Part shown: one piece after another, positions 63,729 to 64,000 of the stretch
Numbering within the stretch: position 1 is the stretch's first letter
Layout: every line of letters begins with the position of its first letter
Origin: Ectobacillus panaciterrae DSM 19096
Lineage (GTDB): Bacteria; Bacillota; Bacilli; Bacillales; Bacillaceae_G
Direction of reading: 5' to 3'
DNA: 64,000 nt
Assembly (NCBI RefSeq): GCF_000430785.1
Contig: NZ_AUMR01000013.1
Coordinates: 47,307 to 111,306, forward strand
The notes under the pieces: model-generated
What the model saw: only the letters and a program-made list of their open reading frames with translations
What the model was told of the DNA's origin: nothing
Databases searched by the model: none
Made by a program: the position numbers and the translations under genes

Positions 63729-64000
63729 ATGGAAGCAAAATATTGTAGAGAATCCCGAGTTATACGAACAAGTCGCGTATTCCCAAACGATGTAAATAAT
63801 CATAATACATTATTTGGCGGTCGATTAATGAGCGATTTGGATCAAGTCGCGTCCATTTCCGCAGCACGCCATAGCCGAAGAGGATGTGTAACTGCTTCAA
63901 CGGATTCAGTTGACTTTTTATATCCAGTTCGAACAACCGATTCAGTCTGTTTTGAATCGTATGTGACATGGACCGGTACATCATCCATGGAGGTTTTTGT
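63729..64000 (+). CDS. acyl-CoA thioesterase, 3' truncated by window edge
   Basis: The first 90 residues of a hotdog-fold acyl-CoA hydrolase of the YciA/YkhA (BFIT/ACOT) group: VFPNDVNNHNTLFGGRLMSDLDQVASISAARHS contains the family's Asn/Asp-x-N-H-(N)-x-L-F-GG signature. AGGGAGATG lies upstream of ATG 63729 and a consensus promoter further up. It hydrolyses acyl-CoAs; chain preference unknown. Confidence 0.88.
   Translation, partial: MEAKYCRESRVIRTSRVFPNDVNNHNTLFGGRLMSDLDQVASISAARHSRRGCVTASTDSVDFLYPVRTTDSVCFESYVTWTGTSSMEVF

Overview
The window looks like chromosome from an aerobic, spore-forming, low-to-moderate GC member of the Bacillaceae. Most of the right-hand 45 kb keeps, in inverse order, the content of the Bacillus subtilis ytzC-leuS-ytgP-ytjP-amyX-trmB-sftA-murC-aroA-ccpA neighbourhood. 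Spore-associated genes (Cse60-like, GerPF-like), the bacilliredoxin YtxJ, SftA and a LeuS T-box all fit. The species cannot be fixed from sequence alone. No rRNA, tRNA or CRISPR array was seen.

Layout. (1) 1-3430: an AT-rich accessory segment with a truncated SulP transporter, an ArsR regulator, an unknown Cys-rich protein, an IS6-type transposase remnant and a methyltransferase. (2) 3600-15080: an anaerobic nitrate island. It holds narK-moaA, moaE-moaD-moaC-moeB-fnr, and a five-gene operon for a membrane-bound molybdoenzyme: NarI/HdrE-like cytochrome b, Nas/Nap-type nitrate reductase, four-cluster ferredoxin, twin-arginine Rieske protein and a two-helix membrane protein. Five FNR boxes lie here. 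Four of them sit exactly 37 nt upstream of a -10 hexamer, one of these driving an unknown divergent gene. (3) 15150-22700: small membrane and hypothetical genes, a PAP2 phosphatase with a glycosyltransferase, ytoA, ytpA-ytpB (phospholipase and large terpene synthase), the tRNA-modification pair ytqA-ytqB, and ytzC. (4) 22850-40290: yttB-like MFS, T-box-leuS, coiled-coil secreted protein, rhodanese, GerPF-like pair, Cse60, FAD oxidoreductase, MurJ-type flippase, RsuA-type pseudouridine synthase, ytzE, pepV, an MFS pseudogene, thpR, pullulanase, ytmP and ytzH. (5) 40400-57840: trmB, ytnP, PepSY protein, M42 peptidase, ytpPQR, sftA, nicotinate phosphoribosyltransferase, murC, M29 aminopeptidase, ytxG-ytxJ (ytxH absent), aroA and ccpA. 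(6) 57980-64000: an AT-rich MerR gene, a LysE exporter, a second IS6 remnant, rocA behind a textbook sigma-54 promoter with two upstream dyads, a possible structured RNA, rocG, and a truncated acyl-CoA thioesterase.

How it works together. The island makes molybdenum cofactor, imports nitrate and probably respires it under the oxygen sensor Fnr, which is encoded in its own moa operon and so is probably autoregulated. The reductase is of the assimilatory Nas/NarB sequence type but is embedded in a membrane quinol-oxidising module with a Rieske protein. No narGHI is seen here. This is the most interesting system in the window. RocA and RocG form an arginine/proline-to-2-oxoglutarate route under sigma-54 control.

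Intergenic space carries three dispersed repeat families: a roughly 70-bp element resembling IS200/IS605 (TnpB-type) right ends (three copies), a GC-rich REP-like family (six loci), and an 82-bp repeat present twice in opposite orientation. There are also several transcription terminators with no gene before them.
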